Positions 1 to 8,683 of a stretch of 64,000 nt of DNA are shown here, piece by piece; position 1 is the first letter of the stretch, and each line of letters begins with the position of its first letter. The notes below the pieces were generated by a model. It did no database searches. It had not been told where the DNA came from and saw nothing but the letters and a program-made list of their open reading frames with translations. The translations under genes and the position numbers were made by a program. Origin of the DNA: Allopusillimonas lactea (GTDB taxonomy: Bacteria > Pseudomonadota > Gammaproteobacteria > Burkholderiales > Burkholderiaceae_B); the NCBI RefSeq assembly GCF_021653995.1, contig NZ_JAJJOZ010000002.1, forward strand, positions 186,001-250,000, in the 5' to 3' direction.

Positions 1-833
1 ATGGCCTCGCCCCATGTCATGAGGGGGAAGGGGCTGGGCAGTTGGGTGTTTTGTGTGTTGGCGAAAACCTGGCGGATCATGCCTTCGAAGATCTCGCGGA
101 TCTGCTCTTCGTTCAGGAATGAGGTTTCGCAGTCGATCTGGGTGAATTCGGGCTGGCGGTCGGCGCGCAGGTCTTCATCGCGGAAGCACTTGGTGATCTG
201 GTAATAGCGGTCGAAGCCCGACACCATGAGCATTTGCTTGAACAACTGCGGCGATTGCGGCAAGGCGTAGAATTCGCCAGCGTTGACGCGCGAGGGCACG
301 AGGTAGTCGCGTGCGCCTTCAGGTGTGCTCTTGGTGAGCATGGGGGTTTCGATGTCGATGAAGCCCAGGGCGTCAAGGTATTTGCGCACTTCCATGGCTA
401 CGCGGTAGCGCAGCATCAGGTTGTTTTGCATATGCGGGCGGCGCAGGTCCAGCACGCGATGCGTCAATCGGGTAGTTTCAGACAGATTGTCGTCGTCGAG
501 CTGGAACGGCGGCGTGACGGACGCGTTGAGCACTTCGATTTCGCGGCACAGGATCTCGACTTCGCCCGAGGCCAGATCAGTGTTGGTGGTGCCTGCCGGG
601 CGCAGGCGCACCAGGCCAGTGACGCGCACGCAGAATTCGTTGCGGATGTTCTCGGCGGTGGAGAAGGCTTGGACGTTGTCGGGATCGACGACGATCTGGG
701 CCATGCCAGCGCGGTCGCGCAGGTCGATGAAGATGACGCCCCCGTGATCGCGGCGGCGATGAACCCAGCCAAACAAGGTGACTGTCTGGTCAAGGTATTG
801 TTTGTTGACCTCGCCGGTGTAGCAGGTACGCAT
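1..833 (-). CDS. aspS: Aspartyl-tRNA synthetase, N-terminal part (3' end outside window)
   Basis: Charges tRNA-Asp (or Asp/Asn in bacteria lacking AsnRS) in the cytoplasm. Reading leftward from the ATG at 831-833 gives MRTCYTGEVN, then the OB-fold anticodon-binding domain (GWVHRRRDHGGVIFIDL at about residues 20-36), then the class II catalytic domain with the flipping/motif 2 segment CFRDEDLRADRQPEF near residue 220. About 277 codons are present of a protein normally near 590-600 residues, so only the 5' part is inside the window. A GGAG lies about 10 nt before the start. fmdB lies 56 nt upstream on the same strand, so the two are probably co-transcribed, an arrangement common in Bordetella relatives. 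Confidence 0.95.
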   Translation of the reverse strand, partial: MRTCYTGEVNKQYLDQTVTLFGWVHRRRDHGGVIFIDLRDRAGMAQIVVDPDNVQAFSTAENIRNEFCVRVTGLVRLRPAGTTNTDLASGEVEILCREIEVLNASVTPPFQLDDDNLSETTRLTHRVLDLRRPHMQNNLMLRYRVAMEVRKYLDALGFIDIETPMLTKSTPEGARDYLVPSRVNAGEFYALPQSPQLFKQMLMVSGFDRYYQITKCFRDEDLRADRQPEFTQIDCETSFLNEEQIREIFEGMIRQVFANTQNTQLPSPFPLMTWGEA

Positions 834-889
834 CGAGGAATACTCCGTAGTGAAATTCTGGGTGGTGTTGGCGTGCGGGCGGCGGGGTG

Positions 890-1198
890 CTAGGCGGTAG
901 TACCGGCGCTGCTGCTTGTGCTGGGGGCGGAGCTGGCTGAAGCATCGCTGGCGGTGCTGCCGGCCGATGCGCCGCCTTCGGTGGCCGACGAGGATGCGCT
1001 GGTGCCCTTGCTGCCGTTGTTGCGGAAGTCGGTTACATACCAGCCGGAGCCTTTGAGCTGGAAGCCGGCGGCGGTAACCTGTTTGGCATAAGTGCTTTGC
1101 CCGCATTCGGGGCAGACGGTGAGGACGGGGTCAGAGATTTTCTGCAGTACGTCTTGGGCGTGGCCACAGGCGGTGCATTTATAGGCGTAGATAGGCAC
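890..1198 (-). CDS. FmdB family zinc-ribbon protein
   Basis: A 102-residue protein. It opens with MPIYAYKCTACG, typical of the FmdB/CxxC_CXXC_SSSS regulatory-protein family, and has a four-Cys zinc ribbon (C8, C11, C29, C32). The phrase GSGWYVTDFR after the ribbon is also typical. The last ~40 residues are a Ser/Ala/Gly-rich, probably disordered tail. The family was named for a possible regulator of formamidase, but its role is not firmly established. It precedes aspS on the same strand and is likely the first gene of that transcript. Family assignment is secure; function is not. Confidence 0.9.
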   Translation of the reverse strand: MPIYAYKCTACGHAQDVLQKISDPVLTVCPECGQSTYAKQVTAAGFQLKGSGWYVTDFRNNGSKGTSASSSATEGGASAGSTASDASASSAPSTSSSAGTTA

Positions 1199-1701
1199 GG
1201 TGGAAATCCCGAAAGATCCAGTAAGGCGCGCCTGTGACCGCCTACCGTGCTGAGAAAAACGGGCGAAACGCGGCTAGGCGCAAAAACATTGATTTTACCG
1301 TTTTTGAGGCAGGATCGCATGAACGCAGCAGCAGGACGAGTTTTGTGCCCCCGCAGGTTTCTTTGACCGGTCGCCGGCTTCGGTTTTCTTTCTTGACCCG
1401 TCGCTGTCGCCGCGCACGGGTTGGGGACCACTGCGGTGGCCTTTCAGGCTATCCGCGCAGGTGCCCTGAGCCGAGGCGCCCGGCAAACTCGGGCGATCAA
1501 GCGTCCCCCGGACACTCGAAAACGCCGCACTCAAACCGTACCGCGCTTGCACCCTCGTCCCAGGGCACCTAGGCGGCACCTACGTTAACCGCCCCGCCCC
1601 GCCACGGCGCCCTGGCTAAAGAACCCAGATCGCCGCAAGCACAAAACAAACCGCCCCGCTAAAGAACCCAAAAACCGGGTGGTATTCACGCACAATCCAG
1701 A
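1199..1701. other. Intergenic region, about 500 bp, with possible structured element
   Basis: No convincing gene. Short open frames exist on both strands (for example 1295-1579 minus, 94 codons) but lack family features and good ribosome sites. A 10-bp inverted repeat, AGGTGCCCTG at 1459-1468 and CAGGGCACCT at 1561-1570, encloses about 90 nt and could close a long stem. The rightmost part, upstream of neither flanking start, lies just beyond the stop of the antiporter gene. The fmdB promoter should lie near 1199-1300, where the sequence turns AT-richer around 1285-1310. Confidence 0.4.
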
Positions 1702-2973
1702 TTAAAATGTCTTTGGAATCATGAACATGCCGGCAGCGACCAGCGTGGGGACAATGGCCGCGCCCAGAAGCTTGATGGGAGAGATGGCACCGTCGGGGAA
1801 CGTGCCCTTGAGGATGGCGAAGCCGGCCGGGTTGGGCGCGTTGGCAATCACCGTGAGGCCGCCGCCCGTGACCGCGCCGGCAACCAACATATAGCGCCAG
1901 ATCTCATCAGTGCCCTCGACCAACGAACCCAGATAAGTGAGCGCCGCATTGTCAGTGACGGCCGTGAGCGCGGTAGCGCCCCAATACAGCACGATCGGTG
2001 ACAGCCCGGCAAGCAAATCTTGCAGCCACCATTTTTGCAGGCCGCCGAGCAGCACCAGGCCCGCCAGAAAAAACCCGACCATCAGGCCTTCACGAATCAG
2101 CAGCGGGTTCTGGTAGCGGGCGTAAGCATGGGCGTAGCCGATAAAAAGCATCAACAGACCCAGGAAAATGACCGTATGGTGGGCGGCCAGCACAATGCCG
2201 ACCAGGAATGCCGTATGAATGGCCATAACGATCACCGGCACAGGCGGACGCTCGCGGGTTTCGGGGCGCCGGCCAATTTCGCCGTCAAGCAGGTGCTTGC
2301 GGACGATGAGCGTGAGCAGCGCAGCGTTGATGATGACAGCCGCCGCAGCGCGCCAGCCGAAGTGGGAGAACATATAGGCGGTATCCCAGCCGAACGTACT
2401 GGCGACCATTAGCACGGGCGGCGCCGCATAGGCGGTGAGCACGCCGCCGATGGATACATTGACGAACAGCACGCCAAGGGTCAGGTACTTGAAGCCGGCC
2501 TGGCCGGAGCGGCCGAAGTAGGCATCGCGCAGCAGCAGGGCCGCCAGCGTCATGGCGGCCGGCTCGGTGATGAACGAACCCGCGAGCGGCACGAACGACA
2601 TCGTGACGAAATACGTGGCCAACTCCTGCCGCACCGGCAGCACGCGCGAGAGCGCGCGCACGCCGATGTTCACCATTTCCAGGATCGGCCGGCTCGCCGC
2701 CACAACCATAATGGCAAACACAAATGCCGGTTCCGTGAAGTTGCGCGTGTCGACATACTCGACGGCCGTTCCCAAGCCCGACACCAGCGCCATGCAGGCC
2801 AGCATCACACAGGCCCAGACGCCGAACACGGCCTCAACCTCGGAAAGCATATGCCAGAGCCCCGAGTGAGGGCCATTGCGATTCGCCAGCCGGGCGAACA
2901 CAGGGACGGAGAACGTATGGATAATGGCCAGTGCGAACAGTGCGGTGGCGAGATACTCGATAAACGTCGTCAT
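1702..2973 (-). CDS. Putative Na+/H+ antiporter (PF07399-type)
   Basis: A 423-residue integral membrane protein with about 10-12 hydrophobic segments along its whole length. It opens MTTFIEYLATALFALAIIHT and carries the family-typical stretches NRNGPHSGLWHMLSEVEAVFG (near residues 32-51) and SFVPLAGSFITEPAAMTLAAL. The C-terminal half has VTDNAALTYLGSLV and TVIANAPNPAGFAIL, polar residues inside membrane segments as expected for ion exchange. The family is annotated as putative Na+/H+ antiporters of the ion-transporter superfamily; the transported ion is inferred. It lies 93 nt downstream of ubiA on the same strand. Confidence 0.8.
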   Translation of the reverse strand: MTTFIEYLATALFALAIIHTFSVPVFARLANRNGPHSGLWHMLSEVEAVFGVWACVMLACMALVSGLGTAVEYVDTRNFTEPAFVFAIMVVAASRPILEMVNIGVRALSRVLPVRQELATYFVTMSFVPLAGSFITEPAAMTLAALLLRDAYFGRSGQAGFKYLTLGVLFVNVSIGGVLTAYAAPPVLMVASTFGWDTAYMFSHFGWRAAAAVIINAALLTLIVRKHLLDGEIGRRPETRERPPVPVIVMAIHTAFLVGIVLAAHHTVIFLGLLMLFIGYAHAYARYQNPLLIREGLMVGFFLAGLVLLGGLQKWWLQDLLAGLSPIVLYWGATALTAVTDNAALTYLGSLVEGTDEIWRYMLVAGAVTGGGLTVIANAPNPAGFAILKGTFPDGAISPIKLLGAAIVPTLVAAGMFMIPKTF

Positions 2974-3066
2974 GTCTGCCTTTTTGTTATGTCAGTGCTT
3001 GGATGCGCCACAGCCCCCGTGGATGCGATCGGGATGCCCTGGACGCACGGGTGGCGGCCGCGGCCG

Positions 3067-4044
3067 TCAAGGCGATGCTGCAAACGGTAACACGGTACCC
3101 GCCAGTGCGGCAGCCAGCAGCATGACGCCAACCGCCATATTGGACCGGAACAACATAAAGCTGCGATCTGGGCGAGACAGGCTGAACACACTCATCTGCC
3201 AGACGAAGTGGGCCGCGATCGCGCCGATAACCACGAAATAGGGCCAATGCATCCGCATCGCCCAGCCGCCATACGCCCACAGCACAATGGTGGCAATATA
3301 GAAGCCGCTGATCCAAACGCGGCCGTTGGTGCCAAAGCGCAGGGCGGTCGAGTGCAGGCCAAGCTTGATGTCGTCGCGGACGTCGACGTAAGCATAGATA
3401 GAGTCATAGCCCACCTGCCACAGCACCGCGCCCAGCCACATGGCCACCGCGGCGAGCGGCACCGTATTCTGCGTGTCGGACCATGCCATCAGCATGCCCC
3501 AATTGAAGGCAATGCCCAGCACAACCTGCGGCCAGTACGTGAAGCGTTTGCAAAGCGGGTAAATAATAGACAGCGGCACCACCGCAATCGCCAGCCATCG
3601 GCTGTATTCATTGATGGCGAACAGCAGCAGCGCGCACACGACCAACTGGCCCAACACAAACCACAGCGCGTTGCGCAGCGTCAGCTGGCCGCTGGTAAGG
3701 GGACGAAAGCGCGTACGCTCGACCTGATTGTCGAAATTGCGGTCGAAGATATCGTTGAAACTGCAGCCAATGCCCCGCATGAGCAGCGCGCCCAGCGAAA
3801 ACACAATCACACGCAGCAGTGTGGGCCAGCCCTCAGCGGCCTGAACCAGTGCGGCCAGGCAGGGTAGCAGCGTGAGCCATGTACCCACCGGGCGGTCGAT
3901 GCGACACAGGCGGGCGTAGGGCCCCCAAGAGCGAGGCAGCCAGCGCTCGACCCAGTCGTCGGGGCGCATGTCGGAAAGATCCGGCACGCCGGGCGTCTTG
4001 GCAAAGTTGGAGTTTTTTGGGGATGCGTCGCGAACCGGAGTCAT
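3067..4044 (-). CDS. ubiA: 4-hydroxybenzoate polyprenyltransferase
   Basis: Membrane prenyltransferase that attaches the polyprenyl tail to 4-hydroxybenzoate in ubiquinone synthesis. Both Asp-rich prenyl-diphosphate/Mg sites are present: NDIFDRNFD, and YVDVRDDIKLG in the second half, with the substrate-site phrase ERTRFRPL after the first. Eight to nine hydrophobic segments are visible. The frame is open from a TTG at 4056. I chose the ATG at 4042-4044 (325 aa); an ATG at 3967-3969 (300 aa) would match the usual family length better and cannot be excluded. The extra N-terminal ~30 residues are polar. A terminator hairpin at 4059-4078 sits directly upstream, so ubiA probably needs its own start site or read-through. 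Confidence 0.93.
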   Translation of the reverse strand: MTPVRDASPKNSNFAKTPGVPDLSDMRPDDWVERWLPRSWGPYARLCRIDRPVGTWLTLLPCLAALVQAAEGWPTLLRVIVFSLGALLMRGIGCSFNDIFDRNFDNQVERTRFRPLTSGQLTLRNALWFVLGQLVVCALLLFAINEYSRWLAIAVVPLSIIYPLCKRFTYWPQVVLGIAFNWGMLMAWSDTQNTVPLAAVAMWLGAVLWQVGYDSIYAYVDVRDDIKLGLHSTALRFGTNGRVWISGFYIATIVLWAYGGWAMRMHWPYFVVIGAIAAHFVWQMSVFSLSRPDRSFMLFRSNMAVGVMLLAAALAGTVLPFAASP

Positions 4045-4054
4045 GGGTGCAGGC

Positions 4055-4078
4055 AAAACCCGGGGCGTGCGCCCCGGG
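4055..4078 (-). terminator. Rho-independent terminator after the aminotransferase
   Basis: On the minus strand an 8-bp perfect stem (CCCGGGGC at 4059-4066 with GCCCCGGG at 4071-4078, 4-nt loop) is followed by TTTT. It lies 9 nt after the stop of the aminotransferase gene and just before the ubiA start. Confidence 0.7.
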
Positions 4079-4086
4079 GTGGGTTA

Positions 4087-5286
4087 TCAGCTTTCCTTGA
4101 TCAATTGGCCCAGGATGGCGATGCCTTCGCGGATGCGCGCCTCGGATACGGTAACGAAGCTCAGGCGCAGCGTGTTGGCCTGTGGCTCGACACCGGCGAA
4201 GAACGGGGCGCCGGGGACGAAGGCAACGTTGCGTTCGATGGCGCGCGACAGCAGCTCGGACGAATCGATGTGCGCCGGGAGCGTCACCCAAATGAACATG
4301 CCGCCTTCAGGCCGTGTCCAGGTAACCGTATCGGGGAAGTCGCGGTCCATGGCGTCGAGCATGTAGCCGCACTGGTCTTGGTAAAGCTTGCGCACGACGG
4401 GCAGGTGTTCTGCCAACAAGCCGTCCTTGATGGTTTCGTAGACGGCCATCTGCGTCAGCGTGGCGGTATGCAGGTCGGTTGCCTGCTTGATCTGCACCAG
4501 CTTGGAGATGATGGGGCGCGGCGCGACGATGTAGCCCAGGCGCAGGCCCGGGGCCAGAACCTTGGAGAAGGTGCCCAGGCGGATCACCGTGGCGCCCACG
4601 GCGCGGCCCAGGCCCAGCAGGCCGGGCTGTGGCTCGCCGGCGTAGCGCAACTCGCCATAGGGGTCGTCTTCGATAATGGGCAGTTGCAGCGCCGCGCCGC
4701 GTTCGACCAATGCCTTGCGGCGCTCAAGGCTGAGCGTGAGCCCCGTGGGGTTCTGGAAATTGGGCAGCGCATAGATAAAGCGTGCACCAGCGGTGTGTTC
4801 GGCCGTGAGGGCTTCGGGGATCATGCCCCCGCCATCAGTAGGCACCGACACGTATTCGGGTTCGAACAGCGAGAACGATTGCAGCGCGCCAAGGTAGCTG
4901 GGCGCTTCGACCAACACTTTGCTGCCTGGATCGATGAACAGCTTGCCAAGCATGTCGAGCGCCTGCTGGGAGCCGGACACGATCAACACCTCGCCAGGCG
5001 AGATGTTGTCGGCACCGACACGTTTGAGATCCTGGGCGACCCATTCGCGCAGCGGGGCGTATCCTTCGGTGGGGCCATACTGCAGGGCGGATTCGGCCGA
5101 TGCGGACAGCACGCGGTCGTAGGCTTGCTTGATGGCGTCTACCGGAAAGCCTTTGGGCGAAGGCAGGCCACCCGCAAACGAAATGACTTCAGGGCGTTCG
5201 GTGACTTTCAGGATTTCTCGGATGGCCGAACTGGTAAGTTGCTGTGCGCGTTGCGAAAACGTGTAGGGAAGGGTGTAGGAATCCAT
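4087..5286 (-). CDS. PLP-dependent class I/II aminotransferase (2-aminoadipate / LysN-like)
   Basis: A 399-residue fold-type I aminotransferase. It shows the substrate-loop motif ISFAGGLPSP (about 35-44), YGPTEGYAPLREW, the PNFQNPTG motif, EDDPYGELRY with the cofactor-contacting Asp, and the Schiff-base lysine in GTFSKVLAPGLRLGY (K242). This pattern fits the MocR-catalytic-domain-like family that includes 2-aminoadipate and aromatic/branched aminotransferases; the actual amino donor cannot be told from sequence. There is no N-terminal GntR DNA-binding domain, so it is an enzyme rather than a MocR regulator. A TTG at 5307 would add 7 residues, but the ATG at 5284-5286 is preferred. A terminator follows at 4055-4078. 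Confidence 0.88.
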   Translation of the reverse strand: MDSYTLPYTFSQRAQQLTSSAIREILKVTERPEVISFAGGLPSPKGFPVDAIKQAYDRVLSASAESALQYGPTEGYAPLREWVAQDLKRVGADNISPGEVLIVSGSQQALDMLGKLFIDPGSKVLVEAPSYLGALQSFSLFEPEYVSVPTDGGGMIPEALTAEHTAGARFIYALPNFQNPTGLTLSLERRKALVERGAALQLPIIEDDPYGELRYAGEPQPGLLGLGRAVGATVIRLGTFSKVLAPGLRLGYIVAPRPIISKLVQIKQATDLHTATLTQMAVYETIKDGLLAEHLPVVRKLYQDQCGYMLDAMDRDFPDTVTWTRPEGGMFIWVTLPAHIDSSELLSRAIERNVAFVPGAPFFAGVEPQANTLRLSFVTVSEARIREGIAILGQLIKES

Positions 5287-5384
5287 GATCAAGGCCGAGA
5301 GCCGCAAAAGAGCAAGTTGAAACGTGTAGAGTACCGCAAGTCATCGCGACCTGCAGGGAAATGTCGGGGATTTTGGGCGCCAGT

Positions 5385-5588
5385 TCACGTGATTCGGGTG
5401 CTGCTTCGCGTATCGGCGGCGCTGTCGGCGTGTGCCTGGTGTGGCTGCGCCGGTGTGGGTTTGCTGGCGTTGCCTTGGCGCTCGCGGCGCAGGCTGCGCA
5501 CCAGCCAGGTGAACAGCGTCAGCGAACAGACCAGCCCCAGCGCGAAAATGGCCAGCACGATCCATTGGCCTGTCGTGATTGTCGTCAT
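5385..5588 (-). CDS. Small single-pass membrane protein, hypothetical
   Basis: A 67-residue open frame starting MTTITTGQWIVLAIFALGLV. One clear hydrophobic segment (residues ~8-27) is followed by the positive cluster RSLRRERQG and a polar, Ala/His/Gln-rich tail, so an N-out/C-in or signal-anchor topology is likely. GAAGG stands 4 nt before the ATG at 5586-5588. It lies about 100 nt upstream of the aminotransferase on the same strand. I do not recognise a family; the membrane segment plus ribosome site argue it is real. Confidence 0.5.
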   Translation of the reverse strand: MTTITTGQWIVLAIFALGLVCSLTLFTWLVRSLRRERQGNASKPTPAQPHQAHADSAADTRSSTRIT

Positions 5589-5891
5589 GCCTTCGTGGGC
5601 GTGGAAACGCCAGTAACGTGGAAACACGGGAACCAAATACCCCCGCGCTGACATGCCGAGCTTGGCCTGCGCGGGCAAGGATGCCGCATCTCTATATCTC
5701 ATGGCCCGCACGGGCGCCTGCTCAGTATGCAGCATCGTTATTATTGTACGGCACGCGTTCAGGGTCGCCCGCCCTTCGCGTGGCGCATGGACGAAGCGCG
5801 CGCTTCGGTTTACGCTACTCATGCCGCTTGCCGGCCTTGCGGGCGGCGCCACTGCGCGGGTGGCTCAATATTCCCGTCAGAAGGAACACTC
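5589..5891. other. Divergent intergenic region upstream of phaM
   Basis: About 300 bp between the small membrane-protein gene (minus) and phaM (plus). No convincing gene is present. An AT-rich patch around 5738-5752 is the most promoter-like part. GAAGGA at 5879-5884 is the phaM ribosome site. Confidence 0.35.
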
Positions 5892-6962
5892 ATGACTGCT
5901 CCCAACCAGAATCCCTTTGTGCTCCCCGGCCTGGGCCAGGGTGGCGATACCGCCAGCAATCCCTTGCTGGCCAGCATGGAAATGATGCGCCAGGCTTGGC
6001 AGGCTATGGCAGGCCTGGGAAGCCGGCTCGAACCAGGGCTGGGCGTACCCATGTCCGTAGAAGACCTCGATCAGCGCATCAGCGACCTGCGCGCGGTCGA
6101 GAACTGGCTGCGGCTCAATCTTTCTATGCTCTCCAACACCATACAGGGCCTGGAGGTGCAGCGCGCCACGCTGGCCACCTTCAAATCATTTATGGGGAGC
6201 GCTATGTCTGGTGGCGATGCGGGCACACATGCCGGCACCGCCGCAGCCGGTGCGGGGCGCTCGGCAGAGCCGGGCACCGGCGGCACGGCGGAGGCAGGCG
6301 CACCGTCGGCCGCCTCAATATGGCCGAACTGGCCCGCAGGCGCGGGTGATGATGTGCCTGCCTGGGCGCCGCCTGCCAATGCGGGGCCGTCGTCGGGCGC
6401 TGAAACGCCTGCTGGGGCGCAGTCGGCGGGCACGGCAGCCGGCGCGGGGGCCGCCCAAGGCGCTCCGGGGGCGGCGCCAGCGGGTGCAGGCAGGCCGGCA
6501 GCCGGCGCCCAGGCGGGCGACGCATCCGCCATGGCCGGGCTGTCGCCCGCGCTGGCCGAGCAGGCCATGGCCGCCTCCAAAGGCTGGTGGGATATGCTGC
6601 ACACCCAATTCGATCAGCTCGCCGCCGCTACGGCTGCGACGCTGCAGGGCGCAGAAGCCGCCAAGGCGGGCCCGGGTGGGGCGGCACCGGCAACGCCGAA
6701 GGGTAGTGCCGGCAAGGCAGCTGCTGCAACGCAAAAACGTGGCGCTGGTATGAAGGGTTCATCCACGCCAAACGGGGGCGCCGCCAGGACGGCGTCCGCA
6801 GGCAGTGCGCCGCCAGAGGCAGCCCCGCAAGCGGGGCCAGCGGCACGCTCACGCAAGCGGGCCGTAACAAAACGCACCGCGAGCAAGGCAACAGCATCGG
6901 GCGATGCCGTCGCGCCTGCAGCCACGGCGCGTCGGCGTCCGGTGCGCAAAACGGGGGCATAG
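5892..6962 (+). CDS. PhaM-type polyhydroxyalkanoate granule regulatory protein
   Basis: A 356-residue protein. The N-terminus (NPFVLPGLGQ, then LASMEMMRQAWQAMAG and EDLDQRISDLRAVENWLRLNLSMLSN in consecutive pieces, residues ~8-95) matches the PhaM family, which links PHA synthase, granules and nucleoid in Cupriavidus-type bacteria. The middle (about 105-215) is an Ala/Gly/Pro low-complexity linker. A second helical piece follows with SKGWWDMLHTQFDQLAAATA, a phasin-like amphipathic helix. The tail is Lys/Arg/Ala-rich with SRKRAVTKRTASKATA and ends ARRRPVRKTGA, fitting DNA binding. GAAGGA precedes the ATG by 7-8 nt. Linker and tail are longer than I would expect for the family. Confidence 0.8.
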   Translation: MTAPNQNPFVLPGLGQGGDTASNPLLASMEMMRQAWQAMAGLGSRLEPGLGVPMSVEDLDQRISDLRAVENWLRLNLSMLSNTIQGLEVQRATLATFKSFMGSAMSGGDAGTHAGTAAAGAGRSAEPGTGGTAEAGAPSAASIWPNWPAGAGDDVPAWAPPANAGPSSGAETPAGAQSAGTAAGAGAAQGAPGAAPAGAGRPAAGAQAGDASAMAGLSPALAEQAMAASKGWWDMLHTQFDQLAAATAATLQGAEAAKAGPGGAAPATPKGSAGKAAAATQKRGAGMKGSSTPNGGAARTASAGSAPPEAAPQAGPAARSRKRAVTKRTASKATASGDAVAPAATARRRPVRKTGA

Positions 6963-7311
6963 CCCAGCCGGGCGCCGGGGCCGGCGAATCGTCTGCCTGC
7001 GCCGGGGGCGTTCCCCCTGTTTCCCGGCGGGGCGCTATCTTGGGGAGGATGTTGCCGAGCAGCGGCTGGCCGTTCATGCACCAGCGTAACGGTTCACCCG
7101 TCCCGGCCGTTGTCGCCATGGCCTCTGTGCATGGTTCTCCACCGCGTGCGGGGTGATATGCGTGTGCGAGCCGCGTATGGTTGGCCGGCGCTACGCGGTG
7201 CGCCGCCCCGAAACAAAACCTTGCGTTTGAAAGGTTCCTGCCCATGCAGGATGCGGCGGACGCTGTGTATCATCTAGGCTGTCTCACACCACTACACGGC
7301 CAAATCACTCA
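6963..7311. other. Intergenic region between phaM and glmU
   Basis: About 350 bp without a gene. It holds a weak terminator hairpin at 7004-7017 just after phaM. The glmU promoter should be in the right half; a TATCAT at about 7267-7272 is a possible -10, with no convincing -35. No further structure seen. Confidence 0.35.
7004..7020 (+). terminator. Weak terminator-like hairpin after phaM
   Basis: GGGGG (7004-7008), loop CGTT, CCCCC (7013-7017), followed by TGTTT. The stem is short and the T-run imperfect, 42 nt after the phaM stop. Confidence 0.35.
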
Positions 7312-8682
7312 ATGCTGAACATCGTTATCCTGGCTGCCGGTCTAGGCAAGCGCATGCAATCCGACCTGCCCAAGGTCCTGCACCCACTGGCGGGCAAGCC
7401 TATGCTCGCCCATGTGCTGGACAATGCCCGCGAACTGAACCCCGACCGCGTTATTGTGGTGGTTGGCCATGGCGCCGAGCAGGTGCGGCAGGCGTTCGAG
7501 GGCCGAGAGGGCGTGGTGTTTGCCCTGCAGCGTCCGCAGCATGGCACGGGCCACGCGGTGCAGCAAGCCGTGCCCAGCCTGCTCCAGGGCGCGGCTGACG
7601 ACGTCACCCTGGTGCTGTACGGTGACGTGCCACTGGTGCAGCCCGCCACGCTCAAGGCGCTGCTTGCAGCGCGCGAAGGCGGCATGGCTGTACTTACTGA
7701 AATACTAAGCGACCCCACAGGATACGGGCGCATTGTGCGCAACGCGCGCGGCGAAGTCGAACGTATTGTCGAACACAAAGATGCCAGCGCCGACGAGCAG
7801 CGCATCACCGAGGTCAACACAGGCATCATGGCGGTGCCCACCGCGCAGTTGAAAGACTGGCTCACTCGCATCGACAACAACAACGCGCAGGGCGAATACT
7901 ACTTGACCGACGTGGTCGCGCTGTCCGTGCGCGATGGCATGCCCGTGCACGCGTCGCATCCCGGCGCATCGTGGGAAACACTGGGCGTCAACAGCCGCAT
8001 CCAGCAAGCCGAACTCGAGCGCCGCTGGCAGGCCGAGCAGGCCCGCCGCCTGCTCGAGCAGGGCGTCACCATCGCCGATCCGGCCCGGTTCGACCTGCGT
8101 GGCAGCCTCACTTGCGGCCGCGACGTCTATATAGATGTTGGCTGTGTCTTCGAGGGCAAGGTCGAATTACACGATGGCGCTCGTGTCGGCCCGCATTGCG
8201 TACTGCGCGACGTGGTGGTGGGCAAGGGTACGCAGATCGATGCGTTCAGCCACCTCCAGGAGGCCACCATTGGCACGGATGCGCGGATCGGCCCCTACGC
8301 ACGCCTGCGCCCGGGCGCCGAAATCGGCAACAGCGCTCATGTTGGCAACTTCGTCGAAATCAAAAAGAGCTCGCTGGGCGAGGGCGCCAAAGCCAACCAC
8401 CTTGCCTACGTTGGCGATGCCCGGGTGGGCGCGCGCGTCAATATTGGCGCGGGTACCATCACCTGCAATTACGATGGTGCCAATAAATACCTCACCGTTA
8501 TTGAAGACGACGCCTTCATTGGTTCGGACACCCAGCTCGTCGCGCCCGTCACGGTTGGTCGCGGCGCAACACTCGGTGCGGGCACCACATTGACGAAAGA
8601 CGCGCCCGCAGGCAAGCTCACGTTATCTAGAGCCTCCCAGAAAACGATCGAAGGCTGGAGTCGCCCGGTCAAAAAAGCCTGA
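7312..8682 (+). CDS. glmU: Bifunctional N-acetylglucosamine-1-phosphate uridyltransferase / glucosamine-1-phosphate acetyltransferase
   Basis: Makes UDP-GlcNAc for peptidoglycan and LPS in two steps. Its length, 456 residues, is the usual one. The N-terminal pyrophosphorylase domain has the nucleotide loop LAAGLGKRMQSDLPKVLH (residues 6-23), and YGDVPL with the metal-binding Asp. The C-terminal left-handed beta-helix (hexapeptide repeats, residue ~250 on) includes the acetyl-transfer histidine H363 in KANHLAYVGDARVG and ends with a typical short tail. An MFS gene starts 1 nt after the stop. glmS lies 3.2 kb downstream, so both hexosamine genes are nearby but not adjacent. Confidence 0.97.
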   Translation: MLNIVILAAGLGKRMQSDLPKVLHPLAGKPMLAHVLDNARELNPDRVIVVVGHGAEQVRQAFEGREGVVFALQRPQHGTGHAVQQAVPSLLQGAADDVTLVLYGDVPLVQPATLKALLAAREGGMAVLTEILSDPTGYGRIVRNARGEVERIVEHKDASADEQRITEVNTGIMAVPTAQLKDWLTRIDNNNAQGEYYLTDVVALSVRDGMPVHASHPGASWETLGVNSRIQQAELERRWQAEQARRLLEQGVTIADPARFDLRGSLTCGRDVYIDVGCVFEGKVELHDGARVGPHCVLRDVVVGKGTQIDAFSHLQEATIGTDARIGPYARLRPGAEIGNSAHVGNFVEIKKSSLGEGAKANHLAYVGDARVGARVNIGAGTITCNYDGANKYLTVIEDDAFIGSDTQLVAPVTVGRGATLGAGTTLTKDAPAGKLTLSRASQKTIEGWSRPVKKA

Positions 8683-8683
8683 A

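Noticed and set aside
234..893. 219-codon plus-strand open frame at the left edge
   Set aside because: Antisense to aspS, whose class II motifs are clear.
4105..5616. 503-codon plus-strand open frame
   Set aside because: It runs antisense through the aminotransferase gene, whose motifs and PLP lysine are intact. The frame is a by-product of GC-rich third positions; its translation (Gln/Arg/Gly-rich) has no family features.
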